Assembly (NCBI RefSeq): GCF_902635505.1
Contig: NC_045426.1
Location: forward strand, 307,222,874 to 307,286,873
Source of the DNA: Sarcophilus harrisii
Taxonomy: Eukaryota > Chordata > Mammalia > Dasyuromorphia > Dasyuridae
Reading direction: 5' to 3'
DNA length: 64,000 nucleotides
Of the stretch, positions 1-38,815 are shown in pieces. The translations under genes and the position numbers were made by a program. Below the pieces are notes generated by a model that was not told the origin of the DNA, ran no database searches, and was given only the letters and a program-made list of their open reading frames with translations. Position 1 is the stretch's first letter. Every line of letters starts with the position of its first letter.

Positions 1-140
1 GTCACTTGATCTTGTTTGTGTCAGTTTCCTCATCTGTAAAATGATCTGGAAAAGGAAATCGTAAATCACCCCATTATCTTTGCCAAGAAAATCCTACATG
101 GGATCAGAAAGAGTCAGACAGGACTGAACAACAACAACAT
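1..140 (+). repeat. MAR1-type SINE, 3' part with RTE-derived tail
   Basis: It runs from CCTCATCTGTAAAATGA through TTTGCCAAGAAAA to GAAAGAGTCAGACAGGACTG and an AACAACAACA tail. The tail is shared with RTE/BovB LINEs, which are thought to mobilise it. The head lies outside the window. Confidence 0.75.
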
Positions 141-159
141 AATGCTATGCATATACCCA

Positions 160-345
160 TAGACATATAGTGCTTAATGTTTTCAAAGTGCTTTCCCTTG
201 CATAATATTCCTCTAAGGCATGTTGTACAAGACATAACACCATTCATTTTTTAAAAAGAGGGACTATGGCTTTTAGAGGTTGGTTAAGTGATTTTCTTTA
301 GGGTTACACATCTCAAAAGCCCCCAAGTCACTGAGCAAGAGGGTC
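160..345 (-). repeat. Old MIR/MON-like CORE-SINE
   Basis: Diverged TTTCAAAGTGCTTT, TTGGTTAAGTGATTTTC and GGGTTACACA blocks match the CORE-SINE pattern (drained-bank GAGGTTAAGTGACTTGCCC...CACACAGC). Confidence 0.45.
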
Positions 346-1372
346 AGAACTATGAGCAGAATTACTGTGGCAGAGTGGAAGATGGAATTGGGGAAGGAAA
401 GGACACAGATAGCTGAGTTTAGGTCATTGGAGTAGCCTAGGAGAGAAGTGATAATAAGGACCTGAGATGTATGAGGGAAAAGAGAAAAGAAGGTGACAGA
501 TGTGTGAAAGAGGTTATTATTAGATGTCTGATAGGATGCTAGTTGTTCATTTGGACAGAGGGTTGAATGTCAGCACCTGAGTCAACCATGACTCCCTTTG
601 CTGTTTGGGGGCCAGCCTGGGTGACTGGCAGGATGGTGATGCCGTCAGCAGAAACAGGGAAGTCAGGATGGGCAAGAGGAGGAGAAGCAGGTTTGGGATG
701 TGCCCGCCTTCTCTGGGAGTTTTCCCCACAGCACCACACAGCTTATTGTTCCTGCCTCCCTCAGCACTTTACACAGCTGGCTCTTGCCATTGTTTCCCCT
801 GGATTCCTGCCTCTCCCGCTGCCTCTGCTAGACTCTGAACTCAGGATCACTGTGTCAGAATAGAGAAGGAACCCCAGAGGCTGCCTAGTCTAACCCATCG
901 CTGAGCCAAGGAACTCTCATCTACATCATATCCAACAAGTGGTAATTTGGTTTTTATGTCTGGAGGGTAGAGTCTGTTTTATGTGATCCTTAACTTAATT
1001 AAGGTTTTGTGGAGAGACAGACCCATACTTTGGTCTAAGGGTAGCCAACTCAAGGATAAATTACTATACCATAAACTGTTATGGCTTTCAGGGCAAATTT
1101 TCATTTCAATACAAAGGATGACTCTCTAATAATAGAATTTCATGAGTTTATGGCAGCTGGGTTGGATAGTGATTTTATATAACTGTGTAGGGGTGGGTGG
1201 CTTCTCTTGTCTCTTAAATGACATGTAAATGAATGTAAATCTGGCTTTGCTTATTTTACTCAAAGTATGAATGAGTCTGTGCCCAGCTCTGTCTGCTGTG
1301 GATTATTGTTGTTTGTACTGGGGATCTGCCAGTAGAGTTCAGTATCTCAGAAATCTTCATTTCTCTCCTCAG

Positions 1373-1537
1373 GTAAACTATGTCAGCGGAGCCTCCCCAA
1401 CCACCGAAGCCCCCCACCCATCCAGCCTCTCTCCGTCTACCTGATGGTCCCCGGGAAAGGGACCGTTCACCATCTCCCATGAGAGGGTACCTCATCCCCA
1501 GCCCCTTGCCAACCCGGCGGACTAGGACCTTTTCAGC
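1373..1537 (+). CDS. CARHSP1: CARHSP1 first coding exon (short 5' UTR plus residues 1-52)
   Basis: The pyrimidine-rich acceptor CTCTCCTCAG ends at 1372 and the GTGAGT donor starts at 1538. The exon holds 7 noncoding bases, the ATG and the proline-rich N-terminus. The first exon bases read GTAAAC, so the acceptor is followed directly by a donor-like sequence. Confidence 0.93.
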
Positions 1538-4345
1538 GTGAGTACCCAGAAAAAGAGAAGGGGAGTAAAGGCTGGAGACTTTTCTTGTGGAAAAGGCCAA
1601 TTGGCTGAGGGCCCAAAATGACCAACCTAATGTGCTTCCCTTGTGTGACTTCTTCTTGATGAGGTTGTGTTAAAAAATGATATTGAGTTCATCACAAAAT
1701 TCAGTTCTAGTACTGACTCTAGACCTTCAAATCATTTCAACATCCCTTTGGGCCTCTGATTTACTCAACTTTCAAATGATGATTAAAAATGCCTGTCTTG
1801 CTTACCTCATAGAACAGATATCAAATGCTTGCTGTGCAAAACAGAGTTAAAGCCCAGTGTTTTGCTGTGCTTTGTAAATCTGGATTAGCTAAGTGGTGTG
1901 ATGGTGATTTGAGGTTATATTGTGTGAGTGTGATCATAAGATCACAGAATGTTAGTTCTGGAAAAGAACTTCATTATGTTTAAAAATTTTTTTTATTATT
2001 TTTTTTTAACTTTAAACTTTTTCTAATTTTTTTCACAAGCTCCTGTTTTTCTCTCTTCCATCTCCCCATACTGAACAAATTTAAAAAAAAACCTTACTAA
2101 CATATTCTAGTCAGTCAAAACAAAACCTCATGGTTGTGTTCAAAATTGTATGTCTGCTTGTGTGTTCTGAGGTCAACATCTGTCATCTGTGGTCCTCTGG
2201 AGTTTTTATTTGTCACCGCTTTGGTCAGAGTTCTAAAATTGTTCCAAGTTGTTTTCCTCGATAAAGTTGTTGTCTTTGTAGAATGACCTAATTCTGTTCT
2301 CTTCCTCGATAAAGTGGTTGTCTTTGTAAAAAGACCTATTCTACTCTCTTCACTCTGTATCAGTTCTCAGAGGTCCGTTTGGAAGAGAATTTGAATAATT
2401 TCATTTTGTAGATCATGAGATTAATTCAGTTGCCCAAGGTGTACAAGGTTGGAACCAGGACTAGAAACTAGCTTTTCTCACCTCTCCAGAAGTTGTCAGC
2501 TGAGCTTTTCAACCCTTTGCCCCTACTTTCGGGGCATGTGAGTCCCAGGAATTGGGTGGATGGGTTCATATCTATAATGAGAGTCCTTATCCACAAAGTT
2601 TATGATTTCGTTGTCTCCAGAGAAAACACAGGTCCTGGGTTATAGTATGCCCTGGTGAGAGTACCTGAAATTACTTTGCTCCCTCTCTCTTCTTCTTGAG
2701 TCTGGGCCTGGTGGGAACAAGGGGTGAAGCACTCATGGCTCTCTCTGTCCTGCTTCAGGACTGTGCGGGCAGCTGAGGGACCTGTCTATAAGGGTGTCTG
2801 TAAATGCTTTTGTCGCTCCAAGGGGCACGGCTTCATTACACCAGCTGATGGTGGACCGGACATCTTCCTTCATATCTCTGAGTAAGTGGCCAGGAGTAGA
2901 CTAAATATGTGGGCAGACAATTGTGAGGTGGTGTTGGTGAGGGAGATCAGGGGAAGAAAAAGGTGGGTAGGGAGAGGTGTCATATGGTCTCAATGGGTCT
3001 TGCCCTGAATCGGGGGTTTAATAGGCTAAAATGATGTGGTACATGTCATGTGGTATGTGGATGTGTCAGGTGGGCCCATATAGAGATGCATTTTTTCTTA
3101 AAGGTAGTTAGAAAGAAGATTTCTGGGGGGTGGAGGGTGAGGAAGGGAGTTAGAGAAGAGGTAGAAGAAATGGGATGGTGAGAAAAGTGTATATGTTTGC
3201 AAGTGTCTATGCATGGACACTTGAGTTGAGTGAGGAGACTGTTATGTTTTTGCAAATCCCCCATCAGCCAATGGCTGCTCCCTTCCCTTCCCCTCCCTCC
3301 GAGTCCCTGTAATCATGGGGGCACTTAGGTCTCCGTCCCCAAGAACACAGAAGCGCTGCCCATTCCTTTCCATTCCTAAGCGGGGCATGAGGGTTCCTGT
3401 CAGTAGACAGGAAGACTTCTTGCATTTGTTAGCTTATACCAACATCAGGGTAATTGCAACCTTTTTTTCTTTTGGATCAGACCGTGAGTTCACTGACATC
3501 GGGCACACTCTTTATCTTACTCAATCTGCACCTGTTCAGTAACTTAGTTTTAGAGAGCTACCTGGGGCTGGGAGATTGACTTGCTTAGAGTCACAACAAC
3601 CTGCTTGTATTGGAAGAGCAGGACTTGGAACTCTAGTCTTTCTGACTCTGAGGTCAATTCTCCATGCATGTCTTTATTGTTGCTATATCCTAGTCATACA
3701 TGTTTGCATACCTGTGTAGATAAACATGTTCTATATAATGGGAAGGTCCTTCCAGTGAACTGCTTTATGGAATAGTCATGGTCCAGGAAAAAAAAAAATC
3801 CCCCTCCCTACCTCCCTTTAAATCAGGTTGTTTCTAGTTCATCAGGAGAGTTCAGTAATTAAAGTAACCAGGTTATTGTGTAAACAATCACTTTCTCATC
3901 AACTAGTTTTGGTAGCCTTAGTTCCACAATATTGCGTTTCTGTAACACAGGGCTCACCTGTATATATCTGAGATGTGACTTTTGTAGACCACATTGTAAA
4001 TTAGTCTTACTGTATTAGTCATAGTTGCTAATTTCCTGTCCCTTGCTCTGATGGGCCTTTTTAGACCTAGCTTCCTTTATTATGAGACTGAGTGGGGAAA
4101 GCACATTGTGGGGTATTGGGCACATCCATATCTGACCACTGAGTTTTCTTTTTCCTTCCCCCTACCTGCTACTCCCTGACAGTGTTGAAGGAGAATATGT
4201 ACCTATGGAAGGAGATGAAGTCACCTACAAGATGTGTTCAATTCCGCCAAAGAACGAAAAGCATCAGGCTGTGGAAGTTGTTATCACTCACCTGGCACCA
4301 GGCACCAAACATGAGACCTGGTCGGGACATGTTATCAGTTCCTAG
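1380..4345 (+). CDS. CARHSP1: Calcium-regulated heat-stable protein 1 (cold-shock-domain RNA-binding protein), three coding exons
   Basis: Joining 1380-1537, 2759-2881 and 4183-4345 gives 444 nt, a 147-residue protein, the same length I know for human CARHSP1. The N-terminal half is proline/serine-rich. The serines known to be phosphorylated in the human protein fall at the same positions (Ser30, Ser32, Ser41, Ser52). The cold-shock domain starts near residue 62 and shows both RNA-binding motifs, KGHGFITP and DIFLHIS. The C-terminus reads [13 protein letters not shown]. Family knowledge: a cytoplasmic protein that binds and stabilises mRNA such as TNF mRNA and is dephosphorylated by calcineurin. 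The start is the only ATG in frame with these motifs, 7 bases into its exon. A noncoding first exon must lie upstream, outside the window. The 3' end faces that of PMM2. Identification is essentially certain. Confidence 0.97.
1980..2350 (-). mobile_element. L1-type LINE 3' fragment containing a 48-bp tandem duplication
   Basis: The sequence resembles the antisense of marsupial L1 3' ends (TTTTTTTCACAAGCTCCTG, then CATGGTTGTGTTC and the CCTCTGGA block). It lies in CARHSP1 intron 2. Confidence 0.5.
2254..2349. repeat. Two-copy tandem duplication, 48-bp unit
   Basis: Both units start TTCCTCGATAAAG and continue T(T/G)GTTGTCTTTGTA. They are diverged, so the duplication is old. Confidence 0.75.
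2759..2881 (+). CDS. CARHSP1: CARHSP1 second coding exon (first half of cold-shock domain)
   Basis: The acceptor is TGCTTCAG and the donor GTAAGT. It encodes [17 protein letters not shown] onward, with RNP1 (KGHGFITP) and RNP2 (DIFLHIS). The flanking codons split cleanly as GC|G (Ala53) and GA|T (Asp). Confidence 0.95.
3545..3668. repeat. MIR-like SINE fragment
   Basis: GACTTGCTTAGAGTCACA, GGACTTGGAACTCTAGTC and TTCTGACTCTGAGG are diverged MIR/MON blocks. It lies in CARHSP1 intron 3. Confidence 0.5.
4183..4345 (+). CDS. CARHSP1: CARHSP1 last coding exon
   Basis: The acceptor is CCCTGACAG. The exon completes the cold-shock domain ([18 protein letters not shown]) and ends in VISS followed by TAG. 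The 3' UTR follows in the same exon. Confidence 0.95.
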
Positions 4346-5900
4346 GCAGCCTCCTGGTACCCCTGCTTCCTCTCTTCTCCCCAACTTGGCTCTCTTGAAG
4401 GACACTGTTCTGGGAGGGGAGGTGGGGCAAGTTTTGGGGACAGATAGATGAGTTATGAAATTTCGGCCAAAGGGTGGGAAGGGAGTGGGAACTCAAGGGT
4501 CAAATTGTTAGATGTGACTTATCTCCTGAAGAAAGGAGTGGAGGACCAGGGGCAAGGGAACAGGGGTGAGGGAAAGGTCTTTATTCCTTACCACCTGAAA
4601 TGTATTAATTTTTTTAAAAAGAAGAGGCTCAGTAGCTGAGTGGAGGATTAAACTTTGAGCCCAAAGAGATGTAGAAAGGGCAACTTGGGATGTGTTATTT
4701 TCCTAACATTCTGGCTGGGCAACTGTTAGCCCCAGCCTCCACATAGACTGACCTTCTCCTTGTACCTGTGTATGCTGGTACTTTATATCACCAAGTTAGG
4801 CCTCTGGGACAGAGGCACAATAAGAACCATGGTAGGCAGTTTGGATTTTCTTCCCTCATGTCCCAGTCCTGTAAGGACTCAGCTTGTCACCTCTTAATGT
4901 CCTTTGCTATTATTCTTAGATGTAGCCTCTGCCTTAGCCTTCAGCCAGAATTACTGATTAATTAGAATGGGGCTGACCTGAGGATGATGGAGACTTGGGA
5001 GAAGCAGTTGAGTTCAGGGAATGAATCTCTGGATTCTTAAGAATTTGTTTCAGTGCCTTTCTTGAAGGGGTATAATTTCTCTGGGTGGGGGGGGGGGGGA
5101 AGCAGGAAGGCCCAACCATTGGCCAGAGAAGAGGGATTGATGGGAGATCAGGCAGCCCAGTCCTTATGTGAATCCCCGGATCCTGTTTGGACGCTCATAT
5201 CCAGTTTTAGCTGTGCTGAGCTGTGAGACAGAATCCCTCATTCTCCTGTAAAGTTTTAAACAAGTACGAGAACTTCCCTGCTTCTTAGCAAAGCCCGTGG
5301 GCTTTGACACTGAGGTGGCAAGTTTGGATCCACATCTCTGGTTTGGTTGTTTTGTGCTGTTTGAACCATTATACTGTGAAAGGTGGAACAATGAGAAGCT
5401 CCCCTTTAGAAAACAAAATCATTTCTTAAAAGGTTTGTGCTGAAACACTGACTAAGGAGGGTAGTAGCTTGCTTTCTGACAACCTGGTTAAAGTGAACAT
5501 TTTAAACACATTTTGGATGATGTCTTATTTTAAATGTGATATGTTAAATGTTTAGTAATTTTTTTAGTGACTAAGGTTTCTTCCTTAAACCAGATTCAAC
5601 TGCATGTATACGCTTGTTTTGCTACAAGATTGTGAGTCTTGTAAATATATACTTTTTTTAGGCAAATGAGGCTTTTGGATTTTCTTTGTAATTGGTTTTC
5701 TGCATTTTCAGTGGTTGCTATTTAAAAGGAAAAATGTATGCTATATCCTAAACTTTGTGATTTTTAGAAAACGATAACAAAAATCATTTGAAATGATTAC
5801 TTGCTGATGATTTAAACTGAAGTTCAAGAATTAACTGCTTATTAACTTTTGTTGAAAATGGCTTAAGTAAAGTTTCTTAACTTTTGTTCATGTTTCCTAT
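4346..5900 (+). other. CARHSP1: CARHSP1 3' UTR (approximate extent)
   Basis: This stretch after the stop codon is largely free of recognisable repeats, as expected for a retained 3' UTR. CARHSP1 is known to have a long one. I see no clear AATAAA. The AGTAAA variant at about 5867, followed by a T-rich stretch, is the best candidate end, so the boundary is a guess. Confidence 0.45.
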
Positions 5901-8900
5901 TTATTCTTTAAGAATCACACTGTTTGAACAGGTTGAATGCTAGGAAGACTGTAAAAATGACTACAGTCATAGGATTAGAAATTTAAAGCTGGAACCTCAG
6001 TCCCTTGAAACAGAACCTCACTGACCACATTGACTTAGAAAACGATAGATTAATATGATGTGTTGTATTTTATTTGATTAAATAGTTTCCAGTTTCATTT
6101 TGATTCAGCCCATTTGAGTTTTGTAGGCCGATTTTCTGACATTTCTGATTTAGTCCAATGTTTTTCCTCAGTGATAGATGGAGAAACTGTAACCCAGAGA
6201 GGGTAAGTAAAATCTAGTACCAGACAATAGGTTATGGGAGATACTAGAGTATGACAGATTTTGTGTCTAGTAGCCAGGCTGGCTATGCTCAGATCATCAC
6301 CAAAATGTTGGCCACCAGGCAAGGGATTTTTGGATTCATTTCAGCTCAAGGAGGTTGCCTGCTAAGGCATTGAATGACTTATTTACATTGGTAGGATGGA
6401 ATGAAAACAGATTGCAACACTGAAATGCTAATCTGTGGTAGGGGTGAAAAGAATATAGGATTGGAGTCAATCAAATTACAGCTTCATCTCTTCCCAGTTG
6501 ATCTTGGGCATAGTGCTTAATCTCAAGACTTCACACACACAGGAAATGAATATAGCTATTAAAGGATTGGGGGGGGGGGACTGAATATAAACATTTTGTA
6601 AATTTTAAATCATTGTGCAAATATATAAGGTAACAGTATTGTCATTGCTTTGGATCCCAAGTTCATACACTGCCTTTCCTCAAGCTCCTCTTATTGGGAA
6701 CCTTTATTTTCTGCTTTGGAAGCTACACATTAGCTTTCCAAGTCAAAGGTGTAACATTCTTCCGCTGACTCCTTTTCCCCAAGGTGACAGTTCCTAGAGG
6801 AGACCAAAGACCCTTTCATTTTATAGATAAAGACAATGCGGCTCAAATCACTTAAACAGCTTGCTATGATCATGGGGTATCATATATGTGACATGATATA
6901 TATATATGTTGTGTCTTGTAAGTTCAATGAGGCTTACTTAGGATTTAAACTCTATTCTAATAACAAACTCAGTGCTGTTTCAGGCTGCACACAAGAAATG
7001 TATTTCAAACGGAAATACACTTAGAAGTTACTTTGTCTAAGTTCTAGCAAATTCTAAGACACTCTTGTGTTTTCCAGGTTTTATTTACCATTCATGTCTT
7101 TTTAAAATATGTTTTATGACTTAGGATAACTGAGTCTTACCTTTCAATTTCCTGGGTAAAAGATATCAGGAAGATAATAGATGTAGGGCTGGCAGGGAAC
7201 TTAGAAGTCAGTCATTTTATAAATGTAGAAACTGAGGCTCTGAGGGATGATTAAGTGACCTGACCAAAGTCACAGAGGTACTGAGGGTGTGGGATTTGAA
7301 CCCAAGGTTATCTCATATCTCCAAAGACTGTGCTGTTCCTACACTATGGTTTTCTTAAAGAGATTGAGGCAGCTTTAAGATTTACAAATACCTTTTCTCA
7401 ATTCTTCAGAGGAGCACACTACAATATATGGGGGGAATGTCCACAAGTTAGGTGCTGTCCTTTACATGATTTGGTATATCTGCTTTACATAATTTTTTCC
7501 TGATGGGTCTGTGTTGTCTATTACTGTTTTTCATATGCTGGCTTCCTTTTCAAATGAAACATGCCTCACAAAAAGTTGTCATGAAAGATCAAAGTCGTCC
7601 GGTGTAAATGAGATTGAATGACAGGGTGTTTCATAAAGGGGCAGGCACATATAGGGGAACACAGTCTGATTCACAATTAGCTTTTCTTTGGGTTTGAGAA
7701 GCTAGAAACAATTCTTTGGGCTTTTTTTGTATTAAAATATTTATCTTAGGTAATAAAGTGGAAAGGTGTTCACCTGGATAATTTGGGCTAAATTAAAGCT
7801 TATTTTCATTATGCTTTGAAAAATTCCCTACTCAGAAATAATTTGTCATACAGAAAATAGCACTGCATCGAGACCTAATTATTAATCTTGGCAAGATCTT
7901 TTCCAGCTCTAATATTAAATGACTCTATGACTATATGGTGTTATCTTAGAATTCAGTCTAAACCTAGGTCACAAGAACTCTGTTGCCTAGTAAGTTTTGA
8001 TTTGTGGAAAAAGCAACATGTAAGGGAAATTTTTAATTTGGTGCTTAAGTATAAGAATGAAAAGACTTGATGATTTTTGACATATAGGTTATTCAAAGGC
8101 CATAACATAAATAGGTGTAGGTCTTGGAAAGCCATTTGGTCAGTCAGTACTGACAAATACTATAATAGAGGTGAGGGTTAGTTACTGTTTATAATAAAAA
8201 GAGGGAACCAGAGGAAATGACTGCTTTTAAAACCTCTTTATGAGCTACATTCTTCTTTCAGTTCAAGCAGACACCAAAGGGGAATGGGAGATGCATTTAG
8301 TCTGTCTCATCTGTATAGCACAAGCAATCAAATGACTCATTTTAATGGCACACTTGCAAAACCTTACCTCCTGAACTCATGTCAACTATGATGAATAATG
8401 TTCAAAAGTGGTGCTTTTGCTAAAAACTGTAAAATTTTATTTTTGATTTTGAAAAAAAATCTTTTTGTACATTATTTCATTTTCAATGTTAAAGAAAACA
8501 AGCCTTAGATTGGTCACGTTTTCTGAAAGTTACTAATAAGAAATGCCATGTGCAACACTTTGGGTGAGAGCAGATAACATTTATCGTTTCCATCCCCAAT
8601 CTTTTCCCCAGATCAGTGCCTAGGACCTGGGGTGTCACTCCTAATATTAGCCCCAGTCTAACTCAGAAGGGGGAGATAGGCAGGGCTTAGTCTTCCTCTC
8701 TTGTGTTTGCTTGCATGCTGTGGGCCACTTCAAAAGTTTTACCAATGCTGGCACTGGAGAGGAAGCCAGTCAAGAGAAAGTCTCAATTAATTAGTACAAA
8801 GTCCTGTTAGTAAAGCCTAGCTACAAGTGCTGCCCTTATGGTCACCTATCCTTTCATTCTATCAACCGCAAAGAAGGAGTGAGGGTTTGTTTGTTTGTTT

Positions 8901-10320
8901 TTTTTATAATTGCCTCACTGGAAAGATTATCTTTCTTGAGAAATTGTTGTTACAAAATGGACAAAAAATGTTTCTGATTTTGTTCCATTTTTTAATCCAA
9001 AATTCAAATAAGGAAATACTGAAGTAACTAAATAAAAGAAGTGAAACCACAGATGTTCTCATTTCTTCTAAACCAATATTCAATTCTAATGAGGATTAAT
9101 CAATAGTTGATCTTTTTAATTAATAAATAAATAATGGTAGAGAGGATGAGAAACTTTATATTGCTAACTTATTAGTTAGGTTTTCTTTTTTTAAACTTTA
9201 CCTTTAAAATAGCTAGGAGGTAGATAGTTAATTTAGAGTATTTCTTAAACAGCCTAGCCAAGAACAACATGGTTCTTGATGACTGGGGAAGAGTTCTAGA
9301 ACTGTTTTGTTTTAGGATACTCAAGAGACCAGCTCAGATTTTGTAAACTGAAGCTCCCATTAGGCCAGGATCGTGGAAGGTTATTCCGGCCTCACTAACC
9401 ATGTGCTAGTCAGATGTTTTCCATACTCATCCATCAAAGGCAGTGAGTGACAGATGTGATCGTTATACAGTGGATGAACTAGCTGCACTGTTCAAACAGA
9501 AATCAATTCCCAAGTTTCCAACAGTAGTGAGCCAAAGGATAGGTTTTCTAGGGGCTGTCATCTAGCTAGTCATACAAAATCAGCTTCTCAAAAAGAAATG
9601 GGGGTTAAGAAGAGAGCAGAGTCATTCAATCTGAATAAAGCACTAATCACAGGGATGTGAGTTTCATAATAAAGTTTTGGCAAAACAAGGAGCCTTCATT
9701 AAAAGCCCAAAGTCAGTAGGAGCAGCTTCCATTTGGTGAATGGTGGGCTTAAGTTTCAAACTGCATAATTTTTCATATAAGAAATGCTATGTTGCTGTTT
9801 TGGAGGTCAAATTATATGCACAAAATCTGGGAAGGCATAAAAATCTTTCTGTCACAGAATCCCTGTTTGTCCCTTGTAGCTAAATTTTCACTTTTCCTTT
9901 CCATTATAAGAACTTCCCCCCAAAGATAAATGTGTATACCATGATTATGCTTAGTTTCTCCTTGAAAAATGGAGAGAATAGTGTCTTTGGATGTTCCTTT
10001 GAGTCAACTGTTGCCTTAGGATCCACAAATCAAGAACTCTTCTGTGTCTTCAGTTTTTCCAGATACAAAGAAGAAAGATAGGCTCTAACTTTGATTTAGG
10101 AGTGAAGATATGTTTCTACTTCTTTACTGAGGGTACAGACCACTGCTCACAGTAATTCAACACATGCTCTAAGACCCCGTGATGTCTGAATTGGAGGTGG
10201 GCAGGGGAGCATTTCTTGAGTTTGAAATGGTGATGTATCAAGTCTTTGAGGCTTGTTAATTTCTCTAGTTTTGAGATGACTTTTTTTTTCTTTCACTCTT
10301 TATGGCCAAGAAATGGAAGA
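5901..10320. other. Convergent CARHSP1/PMM2 intergenic stretch, including the PMM2 3' UTR
   Basis: No gene is visible here. It holds the region where the two transcripts converge, a few SINE fragments (near 6450 and 7165) and AT-rich sequence. The repeat-poor part at 9250-10320 is probably PMM2 3' UTR. A minus-strand AATAAA lies at 8441-8436 but I cannot say whether it is used. Confidence 0.4.
7165..7350. repeat. MON/MIR-like CORE-SINE
   Basis: GAAACTGAGGCTCTGAGG, TTAAGTGACCTGACCAAAG, GTCACAGAGGTACTGAGG and GGGATTTGAACCCAAG appear in the family order. Confidence 0.65.
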
Positions 10321-38535
<28,215 letters not shown>

Positions 38536-38642
38536 TCAGGTCACGGGCGCGACAAGACGCGTAAGCACTAAAAGCTTCCGGGATCTGCCTTATGAGTCTT
38601 ATGAGCCGTGGGGCACGCTGGGAAGGTGAAATGACTCACAAA

Positions 38643-38662
38643 ACTACAACTCCCAGAAGGCA
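38643..38662 (+). promoter_or_regulatory. ZNF143/THAP11 (SBS-type) binding site
   Basis: ACTACAACTCCCAGAAGGCA closely matches the known ACTACAATTCCCAGAATGC-type consensus. A second half-site, CCCAGAATGCA, lies at 38681-38691. A third, inverted, is at about 38609-38622. These sites typically drive bidirectional housekeeping promoters. Confidence 0.7.
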
Positions 38663-38792
38663 ATTGCAACCCTCACTCCCCCCAGAATGCAACGCACCAA
38701 ACAGATCCCACCCCTCTCTGGGCCTTGACCGATAGAGGTTAGGATGGGCACGCTACGCTGCCAAGTGGTTCCGGAGGACGGAGCAGGTTCTC

Positions 38793-38803
38793 TTCCGGAA
38801 GCG
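38793..38803. promoter_or_regulatory. Palindromic ETS/GABP-type site next to the TMEM186 ATG
   Basis: The CTTCCGGAAG palindrome has two overlapping CCGGAAG cores about 13 bp upstream of the TMEM186 start. It would lie in the 5' UTR or at the transcription start. Confidence 0.55.
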
Positions 38804-38815
38804 AGCAGCAGAGCC

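Noticed and set aside
1256-1600. 114-residue open frame on the - strand
   Set aside because: It lies antisense to CARHSP1 exon 2 and its flanks. The real coding is on the + strand with matching splice sites.
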